This document shows positions 1 to 5,557 of a stretch of 6,229 nt of DNA, piece by piece (position 1 is the stretch's first letter; every line of letters begins with the position of its first letter). Source of the DNA: Acidobacteriota bacterium. GTDB taxonomy: Bacteria; Acidobacteriota; Vicinamibacteria; Vicinamibacterales; UBA8438. The position numbers and the translations under genes were made by a program. The DNA lies in the NCBI GenBank assembly GCA_003533545.1, contig DQEK01000002.1, forward strand, positions 1 through 6,229, written 5' to 3'. The notes beneath the pieces were generated by a model. The model made no database searches, had not been told where the DNA came from, and was given only the letters and a program-made list of their open reading frames with translations.

Positions 1-5
1 GCACT

Positions 6-230
6 GTGCCTGCACAGTCGTCTAGCACTCGGCGCGTGGTTGGGGCAGCCACCTCCTTACTTCTAGGCATGGGTTTATTCGGGCTATTGCTCTCTCGGGG
101 ACCAACGACCAATACCGATGGGACGTCGACGTCCCGGACCGAACGCAATGAAGTTACCGACTTCGCGATCTTCGGCGGTGCGGTTACTTTCCTCGGTGCT
201 GGCACTGTGATGCTACTTGCGGGCTCGTAA
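6..230 (+). CDS. Small two-helix membrane protein, unknown function (start uncertain, possibly 5'-truncated)
   Basis: Reading frame of 74 codons from a GTG at position 6 to a TAA at 228-230. The frame is open to the left edge, so the true start may lie outside the window and no ribosome binding site can be judged. Residues about 11-30 and 53-73 are hydrophobic and glycine/alanine/leucine rich, consistent with two membrane helices. The loop between them (about 31-52) is polar and rich in Thr, Ser, Asp and Arg. Two arginines precede helix 1. I recognise no family. It could be a free small membrane protein or the C-terminal hairpin of a larger one. It converges on lysK with only 12 nt between the stop codons, and no intrinsic terminator is visible between them. 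The opposite strand offers no better ORF here. That it is a gene is an inference from the hydrophobic pattern and the open frame. Confidence 0.45.
   Translation: MPAQSSSTRRVVGAATSLLLGMGLFGLLLSRGPTTNTDGTSTSRTERNEVTDFAIFGGAVTFLGAGTVMLLAGS
120..135. repeat. Perfect 16-bp palindrome
   Basis: GGGACGTCGACGTCCC reads identically on both strands (8-bp arms, no loop). It lies inside the polar linker of the small membrane-protein frame. No T-run follows on either strand, so it does not look like an intrinsic terminator for either convergent transcript. It may be a chance consequence of Gly-Thr-Ser-Thr-Ser codons. Confidence 0.5.
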
Positions 231-242
231 TTCCAACGGTGG

Positions 243-1292
243 TCAGGATAGCCTGGAACCCAGGACGCGCATCAGAATCCTCACCGCCTTCAGATATTCG
301 TCGAGCGCGACATGCTCGTCCGGTGCATGGTCCAATTGTGAATCACCTGGACCATAGGCCACGATCGGGCATCGCCATACCGGACCGACAACATTCATAT
401 CGGAGGTGCCTGTCTTTAGCTTAAAACGTGGTTCGATCGATTCTTCCCGAATCGATCGAATTAGCGCTCCGACTAGGCGGTTCTTCCGGTCACTCCGAAA
501 GGGTGGAGTGTAATCGCCTAGCGAGACCGTTCCCCAGCCGTGGGACAGGGTGGTGAGCCGGTGTTGTAGTTCATCGATGTGCGCCCCTACAGGCAGGCGT
601 AGACTACCGTGTAGGTCGACACGGTCCGTGAAACCATCGGTCGAGGTGTGGAATTCGGACAAATGTGAGTCCAGGCAATCGAACGGTGGACGATTGGCGT
701 TCCGGTGGTTGCAATATTCCTCGAGCCGCGTCCACCACTCCGCGGCTCGCGCTGCGACACTTCGACTCTTGGCGGCGGTATGTGCGTGCGACTGCTGTCC
801 GACCAGCGACAAGCTCATTCTGCCCTTATAGCCGATCGTGATGCCAGAGACACCGCTTGGCTCACCAATGATCGTCGCAGCGGGTTGATATCGAGTGCAA
901 ACGTAGTGTGCCCCTTTTGAGCTCGGCGTTTCTTCTTCGACTGCACCGATGACGATTACCCGCACTCCCTCAGGAATGGTCGCTTGTGCTGTAGCGCTTA
1001 CAAACGTTGCGAGAGGACCTTTGGCGTCGACGGCTCCACGTGCATACAGCCGTCCGTTCGTTATTGTTGGTGGAATAAAGCCCTCTACCGTATCGATATG
1101 TCCCAAGAGTACTATCGCTGTAGGGCCCTCACCGCGCTCGGCCACGAAATTCCCAGCACCGTCAGTTGTTGCCTGCAATCCAGCTTCGGTAGCACGAGAA
1201 ACAAGAAAGCTGACGGCCTCGGACTCATTACCCGATGGGGAGTAGATTGCACAGAGGTCACGAAGTAGTGCGGTGGCCCACTGGTCGTTCAT
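243..1292 (-). CDS. lysK: LysK: [LysW]-lysine (and possibly [LysW]-ornithine) hydrolase, M20/ArgE-DapE family
   Basis: The last enzyme of the LysW pathway: a metal-dependent amidase that cuts the isopeptide bond between the LysW C-terminal Glu and the alpha-amino group of lysine, freeing lysine and recycling LysW in the cytoplasm. The 349-residue protein has the M20 metallopeptidase pattern: GHIDTV with metal ligand H65 and D67, GAVDAKGP with bridging D89, the catalytic/ligand pair E119-E120, IIGEPSG with E144, and a C-terminal H322 in LDHAPDEH. The dimerisation-type insert lies about residues 155-260. Length is close to characterised LysK proteins (about 360). The ATG overlaps the lysJ stop as ATGA, indicating translational coupling. 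It is the last gene of the operon, and no terminator is visible in the 12 nt before the convergent gene. DapE or ArgE would be the generic alternatives, but the lysWXYZJ context decides for LysK. Confidence 0.93.
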   Translation of the reverse strand: MNDQWATALLRDLCAIYSPSGNESEAVSFLVSRATEAGLQATTDGAGNFVAERGEGPTAIVLLGHIDTVEGFIPPTITNGRLYARGAVDAKGPLATFVSATAQATIPEGVRVIVIGAVEEETPSSKGAHYVCTRYQPAATIIGEPSGVSGITIGYKGRMSLSLVGQQSHAHTAAKSRSVAARAAEWWTRLEEYCNHRNANRPPFDCLDSHLSEFHTSTDGFTDRVDLHGSLRLPVGAHIDELQHRLTTLSHGWGTVSLGDYTPPFRSDRKNRLVGALIRSIREESIEPRFKLKTGTSDMNVVGPVWRCPIVAYGPGDSQLDHAPDEHVALDEYLKAVRILMRVLGSRLS

Positions 1293-2452
1293 GTCAGAAC
1301 CTTATCGAACGCGTTTGCAATCTGGTCGATGTCGGAAGATTCGATGACGAGCGGAGGGAGGAGCCGGATGACCTTCGGGCCAGCCAATAAGGCGAGAATC
1401 CCTTCATCCATTAAGCTACGAACTACCTTTCCGGCGGGTTGTTTTAGTTCGATCCCTATCATGAGACCAAGGCCGCGTACCTCGCGAACCTGTGACTTCG
1501 ACAAGCCACGAATCGTATTCATTAAGTGTCGTCCGTGTGCTGCCGCATGGTTTGGCAGGTCTGCCGCCACGATATGTGCGATAACGCGCTCAGCGACAGC
1601 GCAGGCAAGTGGATTACCACCAAAGGTGCTGGTGTGGCTCAGTTTGGCTAGTTGGCCAACTGTGTCACCGAAGGCCGTTACTCCCATTGGGAGACCGCCT
1701 GCCACGCTCTTGGCCAGTGTAAGGATGTCGGGTGTGACACTGTGGTGTTCGAACGCAAAAAGACGCCCGGTCCGGCCGAAGCCTGTTTGTACTTCATCGA
1801 TGACTAAGAGCGCGCCGTGCTTGGTGCAGGTCAAACGGAGAGCCTGCATAAATTCTTCGGTTGCCGGCCGAACGCCGCCTTCACCCTGAACAATTTCAAC
1901 AAGAACCGCCGCCGTCGCGTCCGAAATTGTGTCGGCTATCGCTTCCGGACGATTAAACGGGATTGTACGGAAGCCTGGGACAAGCGGCTCGAATGGCTTA
2001 CGGAAATCGTTACCCCACGTCGCACTCAGAGCGCCAAGCGTTTTACCGTGGTAGCCTCGCATCGTTGCAACAATCTCTGTCCGACCCGTCGCTGCCCGGG
2101 CAAACTTGATAGCCGCCTCATTGGCTTCTGCGCCAGAGTTGCTTAGGAAGAAACGATTGATCGACGAGGGAGTAACAGCATCCAAACGTTTAAACAGGGC
2201 CGCCCGCTGATCGTTATAAAAAAGTTCTTGGCAGGTGATGAGGCGACTCGCTTGCTCTCGGAGGGCCTCGACTACAACAGGGTGTGCATGTCCGAGCGCA
2301 GCGACACCTATTCCTGCAGTGCAGTCGAGATACTCGCGCCCGTCAATGTCCCAGACACGCGTGCCTGCACCTCGCACTAGTACAACCGGGCGTTTGTGGT
2401 ACGTCCCGGATGAGTGTTGGTCTTCAGCCTCGATGATTTGTTTCGGTTCCAA
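1289..2452 (-). CDS. lysJ: LysJ: [LysW]-aminoadipate semialdehyde transaminase, class III PLP aminotransferase
   Basis: Transfers an amino group (glutamate is the usual donor) onto the semialdehyde carried by LysW, giving [LysW]-lysine. The 387-residue protein shows the class III/ArgD pattern: an N-terminal substrate segment, VVLVRGAGTRVWD (23-35), the phosphate-binding motif SGAEANEAA (106-114), IDEVQTGFGRTG with D219 contacting the PLP ring nitrogen, the PLP Schiff-base lysine K248 in DILTLAKS, and TSTFGGNPLA (275-283). The closing segment GPKVIRLLPPLVI is typical of the LysJ/ArgD group. I use the TTG at 2450-2452 as start: no ATG or GTG fits the N-terminus, an AGAGGA Shine-Dalgarno sits 7 nt upstream, and the resulting N-terminus matches the length expected for LysJ. 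The start lies inside lysZ, giving a 29-nt overlap. The 3' end overlaps lysK by 4 nt. ArgD (acetylornithine aminotransferase) is a close relative; the operon context favours LysJ. Confidence 0.93.
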   Translation of the reverse strand: MEPKQIIEAEDQHSSGTYHKRPVVLVRGAGTRVWDIDGREYLDCTAGIGVAALGHAHPVVVEALREQASRLITCQELFYNDQRAALFKRLDAVTPSSINRFFLSNSGAEANEAAIKFARAATGRTEIVATMRGYHGKTLGALSATWGNDFRKPFEPLVPGFRTIPFNRPEAIADTISDATAAVLVEIVQGEGGVRPATEEFMQALRLTCTKHGALLVIDEVQTGFGRTGRLFAFEHHSVTPDILTLAKSVAGGLPMGVTAFGDTVGQLAKLSHTSTFGGNPLACAVAERVIAHIVAADLPNHAAAHGRHLMNTIRGLSKSQVREVRGLGLMIGIELKQPAGKVVRSLMDEGILALLAGPKVIRLLPPLVIESSDIDQIANAFDKVLT

Positions 2453-3248
2453 TGACCGTTCCTCTACCGGCGAGAGCCTCTTGGACCGGATGTGCTAGCC
2501 GTGCATCACCTAGGACGACGCGCCCGACACCGCCGACCAGCGCTTCTTTAACGGCCATCAGTTTCTTTTTCATTCGACCTTTAGCGTACTTGAAATAGTG
2601 ATCAAGTTTCGATGGGTCAATGTGAGAGATGACTGATGACTCGTCCTCAAGATCGGTCAAGAGGCCAGGTACGTTAGAAAGAATAATGAGGTCACTAGCT
2701 CCCAACGCCTCCGCAATTCGTGCTGCTGCTCGGTCTCCGTCGACATTAACAGCGACGTGGTCGTCGCTAATCGCTGGTGGACATACGGCGAGGACGTAGC
2801 CGGCATCGTAGAGGACGTTAATCAGTTCCGTATTGACCGATGTAATCTTCCCCGTGTGGTCATCACGCAGCACCTTCTTCTTGCCTTGCTCGACGATTGT
2901 TAGGGTGGCCTTTCGTGGACCAGCTAGCAACCGACCATCGAGGCCTGCAAGTCCTATGGCCGGAATCCCGAGGCCCTGTAATCGCTCGACGATACCCTTA
3001 TTGACTTTACCGCAGTAGGCCATCTCAAAAATTTCAAGTGTGGCGCGGTCGGTATAGCGACTTTCATACCCTGATGCCGAGGTCACAAATCGTGGTGGAT
3101 GACCAAGTGCAGTTGCTAAGGTGTTAGTTTCGTTGGACCCACCATGCACCAACAGCCACGGATGCTTCTTCGCATGTAGCTCGGCGAGGTCGGAGCAGAC
3201 CTCCTCATAGCTAATCCCCCGCCCTCCTCCAACTTTAATTACCAGCAT
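2424..3248 (-). CDS. lysZ: LysZ: [LysW]-L-2-aminoadipate 6-kinase, amino acid kinase family
   Basis: Phosphorylates the side-chain carboxylate of AAA held on LysW, using ATP, to give the acyl phosphate used by LysY. The 274-residue protein has the amino acid kinase fold signatures: KVGGG at residues 5-9, the glycine turn LVHGGS (33-38), GHPPRF (49-54) and ESRYTD (62-67) in the substrate region, the VNVDGDRAA segment (168-176), and LSNVPGLL (190-197) in the nucleotide half. The segment KGRMKKKL (223-230) replaces the GGMxPK stretch usual in N-acetylglutamate kinase ArgB; basic residues here are typical of LysZ proteins that bind the acidic LysW. Length matches characterised LysZ (about 270). 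The ATG is 7 nt after the lysY stop, with no evident Shine-Dalgarno, so translation probably depends on coupling to lysY. It overlaps lysJ by 29 nt. Confidence 0.94.
   Translation of the reverse strand: MLVIKVGGGRGISYEEVCSDLAELHAKKHPWLLVHGGSNETNTLATALGHPPRFVTSASGYESRYTDRATLEIFEMAYCGKVNKGIVERLQGLGIPAIGLAGLDGRLLAGPRKATLTIVEQGKKKVLRDDHTGKITSVNTELINVLYDAGYVLAVCPPAISDDHVAVNVDGDRAAARIAEALGASDLIILSNVPGLLTDLEDESSVISHIDPSKLDHYFKYAKGRMKKKLMAVKEALVGGVGRVVLGDARLAHPVQEALAGRGTVIGTETNHRG
2460..2465 (-). promoter_or_regulatory. Ribosome binding site deciding the lysJ TTG start
   Basis: AGAGGA on the minus strand lies 7 nt before the TTG at 2450-2452, within the last codons of lysZ. It is the main reason for accepting a TTG start for lysJ. 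Confidence 0.6.
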
Positions 3249-3255
3249 CGCGTGA

Positions 3256-4293
3256 CTAGATCGGATGAAGTCCGGAAAATGAAAGTCCGGCTCGTTCGTC
3301 CCACCCGGCCATAATATTCATCGCCTGCACTCCGTTACCGGCGGCGCCCTTCATGAGATTGTCGAGCGCGGCGAGAACGACAAGCCGGTCGCTGTGAGCA
3401 TCACGCTCAAATCCGACATCGCAGTAGTTAGAGCCGACCAGAATCTTAGGTTCCGGATACCGGAAAATACCGTGACGGTCCTTTACGATTCTGATAAAGG
3501 GTTCATCGCGGTATGTGGTGCGGAATAGATTCCAGACTGCCTTTGTATCGAGGTCTTGCGTCAGGCGGAGGTGGGCGGTGATCAGGATGCCACGGACCAT
3601 TTCGATTGCAGTGGCGGAGAGATGTATGGTCGGACTGCCCTTCAAGGAGAGTTCTTGAACAATTTCACCGGTGTGCCGATGTCCAGTCGGTTGGAATGAT
3701 CGGACGGCACCGCTTCGCTCAGGATGATGCGACGACGCGCTTTCCTTATTGCCGGCTGCGGAAGACCCGACTTTCGCTTCGATAAAGACCTCGTGCTCCG
3801 ATACAACGCCCTCTCGAAAGAGTGGCAGGAGACCAAGAATTGCCGCAGTTGCTAGGCAGCCTGTGCCGGTAACGTAGCTTGCGTTCCTAATCGCGGTCCG
3901 ATGTAGCTCTGGGAGTCCGTAGACAAACTTGTCAAGCACGGGCGGGTTGGTGTGTTCATGGCCGTACCAGGTTTCGTAGGCGTTGGCTGAGCGCAAGCGA
4001 AAGTCTGCACTCATGTCGATAATACGTGGGGCTACCGACTGTACTTCACTGAATGTTCCGGCGAAGCTTCCATGCGGAAGCGCAGCGAAAAGTAGATCAC
4101 ATGGTGTGAGGTCGGCTAGACGGCTGAAGCAAAGTGTCGTGCGCCCACGAAGATTTGGATGCGCGGTCGTCACCCTTTTCCCGGCGAGGCGCTCCGATGT
4201 GACCTGTTCCACGGAAACATGTGGATGGTCTAGCAGAAGGCGCAGCAGTTCGCCGCCAACGTAGCCCGACGCGCCAAGGATACTAATCTTCAT
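3256..4293 (-). CDS. lysY: LysY: [LysW]-L-2-aminoadipate 6-phosphate reductase, ArgC family
   Basis: NADPH-dependent reduction of the LysW-bound acyl phosphate to the semialdehyde, releasing phosphate. The 345-residue protein begins with the dinucleotide-binding loop GASGYVGGELLRLL (7-20) and has SADFRLR (95-101) as in ArgC. The catalytic Cys is C146 in TGTGCLATAAILGL; the small residues before and the LATA after it fit LysY better than the NPGCYPTA of classical ArgC. The catalytic His region is GHRHTGEI (204-211), and the C-terminal signature is DNLMKGAAGNGVQAMN (311-326). Its ATG shares one base with the lysX TAA (TAATG), a termination-reinitiation arrangement, and there is no strong Shine-Dalgarno. 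The alternative is an N-acetyl-gamma-glutamyl-phosphate reductase for arginine, which the lysW-lysX-lysZ neighbours make less likely. A secondary role in ornithine synthesis cannot be excluded. Confidence 0.94.
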   Translation of the reverse strand: MKISILGASGYVGGELLRLLLDHPHVSVEQVTSERLAGKRVTTAHPNLRGRTTLCFSRLADLTPCDLLFAALPHGSFAGTFSEVQSVAPRIIDMSADFRLRSANAYETWYGHEHTNPPVLDKFVYGLPELHRTAIRNASYVTGTGCLATAAILGLLPLFREGVVSEHEVFIEAKVGSSAAGNKESASSHHPERSGAVRSFQPTGHRHTGEIVQELSLKGSPTIHLSATAIEMVRGILITAHLRLTQDLDTKAVWNLFRTTYRDEPFIRIVKDRHGIFRYPEPKILVGSNYCDVGFERDAHSDRLVVLAALDNLMKGAAGNGVQAMNIMAGWDERAGLSFSGLHPI

Positions 4294-5147
4294 TATACGG
4301 TCGGGGCGGAGGTCTCACCGACGGCAAGAGTGTAATCAACGATCCGTTCGTGAATTGGTACACCCGTGACGTCAATACTGTTGCGGAACTCCATCGTATA
4401 ATTCACTTCATTAACTTGCAGACCGCGCTCGCTCTCGAAGACGTCGACTGCCAGTATGCCGCCGCCGACGGCATTGGCTGCCGCGACGCAGATCTCATTT
4501 AGCTCATCAGTCACTGGACAGTTAGCCGTTGTGGCGCCACGTGCGGTATTTGTGATCCAGTGGTCACTCATCCGGTAGATGGCACAGATTGTTTTATTAC
4601 CCACGACAAATGCCCGGATGTCTCGGCCACTCTTCTCCACGTACTCTTGGATATAAAAGATTGAGTGATGATACGACCCGAGGATCTGCTTGTGTTCAAG
4701 AAGAGCTTCAGCGGCGTGCCGGTCGTTCGCTCGGGCGACGAGCCGTCCCCAGGAGCCGACCGCCGGCTTGAGAACGACGGGATAGCCGAGCGTTTCAATG
4801 GCCGACAAGGCGGACTCCGGGGTGTAGGCAACGATCGTTTTAGGGGTTGGCACCTGGGCCCGGACTAAGGCGTTTGTCGTGAGTACTTTATCTCCGCAGA
4901 TATTAGCGACGTCCCAGGTGTTAATGGTTGGCAATCCTCGGTCGTTGAAGAGTTTTAGTGTATGAAGTGCCCGCGCGTGGTTAACGGCGCGCTCAAGAAC
5001 AATGTCCCAAGGGAAGCTGCGGTTATGCAGGTCGAGGGACAGTTCGCGGTCGTCGATTTTCTCGAAGTCAACGCCACGTTCTCGGAGCGCCTCGAAAATG
5101 AGTTTCTCTTCTTTTCGAACGATTGAGCAGAGTACACCGAGTCGCAT
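4293..5147 (-). CDS. lysX: LysX: alpha-aminoadipate--LysW ligase, ATP-grasp (RimK-like)
   Basis: Joins the alpha-amino group of AAA to the C-terminal glutamate of LysW using ATP, which protects and carries the intermediate. The 284-residue protein matches the family length (about 280). ATP-grasp features in order are: an N-terminal domain with a DDREL turn (32-36), [10 protein letters not shown] (85-94), [12 protein letters not shown] (124-135) with K127 as the ATP-binding lysine, [16 protein letters not shown] (166-181), the flexible NTARGA loop (200-205), and the metal/nucleotide site AVDVFE (233-238) with NEVNYTMEF (246-254). The NxTMEF form of the last motif resembles LysX enzymes acting on AAA more than the glutamate-specific ArgX branch; this is from memory of the family. 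The ATG lies 3 nt after the lysW stop; a GGGGCGAG stretch in the end of lysW may serve as Shine-Dalgarno. RimK itself is excluded by the lysW neighbour. Confidence 0.95.
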   Translation of the reverse strand: MRLGVLCSIVRKEEKLIFEALRERGVDFEKIDDRELSLDLHNRSFPWDIVLERAVNHARALHTLKLFNDRGLPTINTWDVANICGDKVLTTNALVRAQVPTPKTIVAYTPESALSAIETLGYPVVLKPAVGSWGRLVARANDRHAAEALLEHKQILGSYHHSIFYIQEYVEKSGRDIRAFVVGNKTICAIYRMSDHWITNTARGATTANCPVTDELNEICVAAANAVGGGILAVDVFESERGLQVNEVNYTMEFRNSIDVTGVPIHERIVDYTLAVGETSAPTV

Positions 5148-5150
5148 GCT

Positions 5151-5315
5151 CTACTCGCCCCAGTCTTCTTCTTCTTGCGGAGCATGTTCGAGGTTAACCG
5201 GATCAAGGGACCGGACTTCGAACTCGGTACCGCAGTCAGGACAGTCTACGATCTCACCAGCCTCGACGTCAGGTTTTAGGATGATTTCCGCGTCGCAATC
5301 AAGACACTTGGGCAT
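5151..5315 (-). CDS. lysW: LysW: amino-group carrier protein for lysine biosynthesis
   Basis: A 54-residue acidic carrier protein on which AAA is built into lysine. The side-chain carboxylate of its C-terminal Glu (E54) is the attachment point. An N-terminal zinc-ribbon-like domain has two CxxC pairs (C4, C7 and C25, C28), and an acidic tail ends in the diagnostic EDWGE. The length of 54 equals that of Thermus LysW as I recall it. I start at the ATG at 5313-5315, which gives MPKCLDC and has GGAG 5 nt upstream. An in-frame TTG at 5336 would add seven residues but falls on the last base before the T-run of the leader terminator and is rejected. The acidic tail is encoded by a CTT/GAA run (about 5162-5176 on the plus strand). 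First gene of the operon; its expression is probably gated by the upstream attenuator. Its high demand as a carrier fits the first position. Confidence 0.96.
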   Translation of the reverse strand: MPKCLDCDAEIILKPDVEAGEIVDCPDCGTEFEVRSLDPVNLEHAPQEEEDWGE

Positions 5316-5320
5316 GAAAT

Positions 5321-5324
5321 CTCC
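5321..5324 (-). promoter_or_regulatory. Shine-Dalgarno of lysW
   Basis: GGAG on the minus strand with a 5-nt spacer to the ATG at 5315. It fixes the lysW start. It sits 10 nt after the T-run of the leader terminator, and UUGGAG is complementary to bases in and next to that hairpin's loop (5358-5363). Confidence 0.75.
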
Positions 5325-5334
5325 AAGCTCTGCC

Positions 5335-5371
5335 AAAAAAACCCCGCCGACATGTAACTGGAGTCGGCGGG
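5335..5371 (-). terminator. Intrinsic terminator in the lysW leader (putative attenuator)
   Basis: On the minus strand, CCCGCCGAC (5371-5363) pairs perfectly with GTCGGCGGG (5351-5343) around an 11-nt loop, followed by G and seven T (5341-5335). This is a strong rho-independent terminator. It lies downstream of both cstA and the apparent lys promoter and 10 nt before the lysW Shine-Dalgarno, so it would stop lys transcripts as well as cstA read-through. On the plus strand the hairpin is followed by C and five T, so it could act both ways, but no plus-strand gene needs it. Confidence 0.85.
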
Positions 5372-5427
5372 CTTTTTAAAGCAGCGCGTAACGGATCGTT
5401 AACGCGTGGGCCTGCATGGCCCGCCGA
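5364..5427 (-). promoter_or_regulatory. Putative antiterminator pairing, with a competing hairpin
   Basis: TCGGCGGGC (5427-5419) on the minus strand is complementary over 9 bp to GCCCGCCGA (5372-5364), which includes 8 of the 9 bases of the terminator 5' arm. Forming this pairing would prevent the terminator. The upstream segment is a near copy of the terminator 3' arm (ACATCGGCGGG versus ACATGTCGGCGGG). The same segment can instead fold locally: GGGCC (5422-5418) with GGCCC (5412-5408), loop ATGCA, which would act as an anti-antiterminator. A further hairpin at 5406-5385 (CGCG/CGCG plus TAACG/CGTTA, one bulged T, loop ATC) lies between the arms and spans the leader stop codon. The pairings are seen directly; the regulatory role is inferred. 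Confidence 0.6.
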
Positions 5428-5494
5428 TGTGCGAACACTTCCGCTTTCGAGGATTCTCAGGTCCGTCGGAGTGCACTTCGTAAAAGTTTTGCAT
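5399..5494 (-). CDS. Putative leader peptide of the lys operon (31 aa, Arg-Lys-Arg-Lys)
   Basis: From ATG at 5494-5492 to TAA at 5401-5399. It begins MQNFYEVHSDGPENP, continues RKRKCSHIGG, and ends PCRPTR. Codons 16-19 are CGA AAG CGG AAG (Arg-Lys-Arg-Lys), with further Arg at 28 and 31. It starts about 10 nt after the expected transcription start. The only Shine-Dalgarno-like bases, AAGG, end 2 nt before the ATG, which is too close, so initiation may be weak or nearly leaderless. The reading frame is also open upstream as a shadow of cstA, so the lack of an upstream stop is not evidence either way. The proposed role is to sense charged tRNA-Lys and/or tRNA-Arg: with P site on codon 18 and A site on codon 19, the ribosome edge would fall near 5428, leaving the antiterminator arm (from 5427) free. 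The peptide itself probably has no function. Confidence 0.55.
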   Translation of the reverse strand: MQNFYEVHSDGPENPRKRKCSHIGGPCRPTR

Positions 5495-5512
5495 AACCTT
5501 AGGTCGAGGCGA

Positions 5513-5542
5513 AGTATAAGTCCGTCGAACTTGGTCGGTCAA
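5513..5542 (-). promoter_or_regulatory. Sigma70-type promoter of the lys operon
   Basis: Minus-strand -35 TTGACC (5542-5537; 5 of 6 to TTGACA) and -10 TATACT (5518-5513; 5 of 6 to TATAAT), spacer 18 bp (17 if TTATAC is taken). The -35 box overlaps the cstA stop codon. The expected start of transcription is about 5504-5506, giving a leader of about 190 nt before lysW. This lets the lys operon be transcribed separately from cstA. Confidence 0.6.
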
Positions 5543-5557
5543 GCCGAAGTCCGTCGA
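5518..5557 (-). repeat. 11-bp direct repeat around the -35 box
   Basis: TCGACGGACTT occurs at 5557-5547 (end of cstA, upstream of -35) and at 5528-5518 (spacer, touching the -10), 29 bp apart. A related CGACGGACCT lies in the leader ORF at 5468-5459. The position would suit a repressor operator, but the first copy is also coding sequence and chance cannot be ruled out. Confidence 0.35.

Larger units (their letters stand above)
5316..5538 (-). other. lys operon leader / intergenic region
   Basis: The only sizeable gap between the annotated full-length genes. It holds, in transcription order, the promoter spacer and -10, the leader ORF, the GGGCC/GGCCC hairpin, the 5406-5385 hairpin, the terminator and the lysW Shine-Dalgarno. 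I see no lysine-riboswitch core and no T-box AGGGUGGNACCGCG-like element. Confidence 0.7.

Noticed and set aside
1329..1889. Plus-strand frame of 186 codons
   Set aside because: It lies wholly opposite lysJ, which has all PLP-aminotransferase motifs. The product has no recognisable fold or motif.
243..5147. Annotation as arginine genes (argC, argB, argD, argE) plus rimK
   Set aside because: The adjacent lysW with EDWGE tail, LysX NYTMEF, LysY GCLATA and LysZ GRMKKK motifs point to the LysW-dependent lysine pathway, although dual use is left open.
5316..5336. Upstream TTG start for lysW
   Set aside because: It would add seven residues absent from LysW proteins and start next to the terminator T-run. 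The ATG at 5315 has a proper Shine-Dalgarno and gives the standard 54 residues.
5335..5505. Lysine riboswitch (L-box) or T-box in the leader
   Set aside because: The leader is short and mostly occupied by the leader ORF. I see no multi-helix lysine aptamer pattern and no T-box consensus. A covariance-model scan would settle it.
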